Notes under the pieces: model-generated
Database searches by the model: none
What the model was told of the DNA's origin: nothing
Seen by the model: the letters and a program-made list of their open reading frames with translations, nothing else
Shown: positions 40,544 to 41,979 of the stretch, in pieces
How the letters are laid out: every line of letters begins with the position of its first letter
Numbering within the stretch: position 1 is the stretch's first letter
Position numbers and translations under genes: made by a program
NCBI GenBank assembly: GCA_964477125.1
Contig: CAYZCZ010000005.1
Span: 1 to 41,979, forward strand
Source of the DNA: DALYDK01 sp964477125
GTDB taxonomy: Bacteria; Patescibacteriota; Saccharimonadia; Saccharimonadales; CAIOMD01
DNA: 41,979 nucleotides
Reading direction: 5' to 3'

Positions 40544-41979
40544 TTTTTACTTAGCCAGGTGGCTAGTTTTTTCTGATCGCGTTTGGTCCAGCTGGCTTTT
40601 TGTTTTATTTCGGCTTCGCCCAGGGCAATATTGCGGGTAAGCGCAGGGATATTCTTTTTAGGGTTATAAAACGCTTTATATTCTTTTAGCCATTCATCTG
40701 TTGCAAAGGCACTTGCAGTGTAGCGTGGGTAATTATCATATGATTTGTCAGACGCAAAGTTCTTTTCTATCCAACCCCAATTGTTTTTAAGCCAAGCCCA
40801 AGTCTGCTTTCGGCTGTGGCGGTTTTGCAATAGGTAAACTACAAAACGGTCAACATCTTGTAATCTCACCCAAGTATCATCCTTTAACTTAGCAAGAAGT
40901 TGTTTTGCTAGCTTTGGATCTTTAGTAGAAGTTAGCGCGCTGGCAATATCTTGCTGAAGTTCGCTATTGGTTTGCAAGGGGTATTGGTTTAGCATCTTTT
41001 CGAATAGTGCTTCATCGCCAAATTTAACGCTGGCGCTCATAACTATTCCACGGGTATCGGCTGGTAAGTTGGCTAGGGTATTTTTTTTGAACCTAGCTTT
41101 GGCTTCTTTTATAACACTTGGGTTTTCACAATAAGTTGCTAGGCCTAAAATTATTTCGCGCAACTTTGTATCGTTGGAACTTTCACCTGGCTTATTATCC
41201 CAGCCAAGTCGTTCGAACTGTTTGGTTATTAATTTCGCAGTAATTTCTTTCAAAGATGCTTCAGCTTCTTCGTTTCCTTCAATAATTCGCTTTGCTTCTG
41301 CTAGCACCATACTTACACTACCCCAAACAGGTTCGCTTGTTTCGTTTTCAAATGCATCAAGCAAACTTAAAATATCTACAATAGAACCAACTCCAACCTT
41401 TGCCTGCAAGCTTAAGTCATTTAGCAGTAAAAGCTTTTGTGATGGGCTTAGCTTTCCTTCAATAATTTGTTGCTTTAGGTAGTTTAGTTGAGCCTTGTTT
41501 TTATAGTGGACACTATAATGTCCACCCAGTGCATTAAACAAAACGTTGTTGTCATTGGTTTTTATAGTAGCTTTTTGCTTGGTTAATATTTCGGTTCCTA
41601 TGTCTTTGCTAGCAAATAGGGGTATTGGCCATAAATCGGCTGAATCTTTACTGTTAAATTTGCTTTGTTCTAAGGTGATTTTTCCGGCATCTTCTTCTAC
41701 AGATAACAACGGAAAGCCGGGCTGTTTAACCCATGCTTCCATTATTTTTGGCACATCTATGCCACTTGCATCCGAAAATGCTTGCCATAGGTCTTTGCCG
41801 ACTGTGTTTTTATAGGCATGATCTTTAAAATATTGCCTAAGGCCGTTGCGGAAAGCTTTTTCGCCAACAATGTTGTAGGCCATTAGTAGCAACCTTGCAC
41901 CTTTGGCATAAACAATACTTGGGTCAAATAGGGTAGATATTTGGTCTGGGTGGTCAACGGCTGTTGCTACGGCCTGTAC
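40540..41979 (-). CDS. M1-family aminopeptidase, C-terminal part (start outside window)
   Basis: M1 peptidases remove N-terminal residues from peptides with a zinc HExxH site. The frame is open to the right edge, and the 29 codons beyond 41892 (HPDQISTLFDPSIVYAKGAR) are typical of the family just after the catalytic zinc ligands. The visible part then has MLLMAYNIVGEKAFRNGLRQYFKDHAYKN and the ERAP1-like C-terminal helical domain with many LAKQLLAKL-like repeats. The active-site HExxH lies off the window. Length of the visible part is 479 residues. The last 4 bp overlap the yraN stop. Confidence 0.92.
   Translation of the reverse strand, partial: VQAVATAVDHPDQISTLFDPSIVYAKGARLLLMAYNIVGEKAFRNGLRQYFKDHAYKNTVGKDLWQAFSDASGIDVPKIMEAWVKQPGFPLLSVEEDAGKITLEQSKFNSKDSADLWPIPLFASKDIGTEILTKQKATIKTNDNNVLFNALGGHYSVHYKNKAQLNYLKQQIIEGKLSPSQKLLLLNDLSLQAKVGVGSIVDILSLLDAFENETSEPVWGSVSMVLAEAKRIIEGNEEAEASLKEITAKLITKQFERLGWDNKPGESSNDTKLREIILGLATYCENPSVIKEAKARFKKNTLANLPADTRGIVMSASVKFGDEALFEKMLNQYPLQTNSELQQDIASALTSTKDPKLAKQLLAKLKDDTWVRLQDVDRFVVYLLQNRHSRKQTWAWLKNNWGWIEKNFASDKSYDNYPRYTASAFATDEWLKEYKAFYNPKKNIPALTRNIALGEAEIKQKASWTKRDQKKLATWLSKN

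Noticed and set aside
1..41979. UGA recoded as glycine, as in Absconditabacteria and Gracilibacteria
   Set aside because: gatA and the 14539 gene end at TGA codons that overlap the next ATG, and no gene has internal TGA, so the standard bacterial code applies.
1..41979. tRNA, rRNA, CRISPR array, phage genes or restriction system
   Set aside because: I found no cloverleaf-like sequence, regular repeat-spacer series, phage structural gene or methyltransferase-endonuclease pair in the intergenic or coding parts.

Overview
The window looks like part of an AT-rich (roughly 35-40% GC by eye), very compact genome from a small wall-bearing bacterium of the Candidate Phyla Radiation, most consistent with Candidatus Saccharibacteria (TM7). 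This rests on overlapping or abutting genes, a monoderm-type surface (L,D-transpeptidase, an IPNTG sortase-type protein, no outer-membrane genes seen), a split transketolase, a gatCAB operon with an extra gene inside it, and TAA, TAG and TGA all used as stops. The lineage call is inference. No marker such as 16S rRNA is present, and I saw no tRNA or CRISPR.

Layout. 1-3730: the end of an ABC exporter and a complete RND-type transporter. 3820-6631: envelope and redox genes (membrane-anchored FKBP, glutaredoxin, thioredoxin reductase broken by a gap, fasciclin-domain protein, GDPD-like phosphodiesterase). 6684-18457: a carbon-metabolism block (pyrophosphatase, GAPDH, RpiB, Rpe, transketolase N and C halves around a small membrane protein, class II aldolase, PfkB sugar kinase), interrupted by a reverse-strand group (glutamine amidotransferase, TyrRS, L,D-transpeptidase). 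18507-20376: an unknown protein and a LOG-like protein. 20397-24199: two islands whose base composition differs sharply from the rest (about 50-60% GC), placed on either side of uvrB. 24249-25257: a sortase-type surface protein and its terminator. 25357-34469: gatC, gatA, a HEPN-like membrane protein, gatB, a galU-type gene, two small envelope proteins and dnaE. 34466-41979: CAP-domain protein, SpoU methyltransferase, PilB/GspE ATPase, a WhiB-like protein, rplS, rnhB, a diacylglycerol-kinase-like protein, yraN and the end of an M1 aminopeptidase.

Genes acting together. GAPDH, RpiB, Rpe, transketolase and aldolase together interconvert pentose phosphates and triose phosphates. GatCAB makes Gln-tRNA(Gln) and/or Asn-tRNA(Asn) by amidation. 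Glutaredoxin and thioredoxin reductase form a redox pair.

The most unusual points are: (i) a GC-rich secreted-protein gene inside a roughly 1.5-kb segment bounded by 20-bp inverted repeats, and a second GC-rich gene with its own strong promoter and long terminal hairpin nearby; (ii) a divergent WhiB-like Fe-S protein outside Actinobacteria; (iii) many genes with a TATAAT-type box 6-11 nt before the start codon, suggesting leaderless mRNAs; (iv) a near-identical 20-bp upstream motif shared by unlinked genes. Three of the five N-gaps are assembly artefacts: exact 55-bp duplicated flanks show that the contigs overlap. The gaps in trxB and uvrB hide real sequence.
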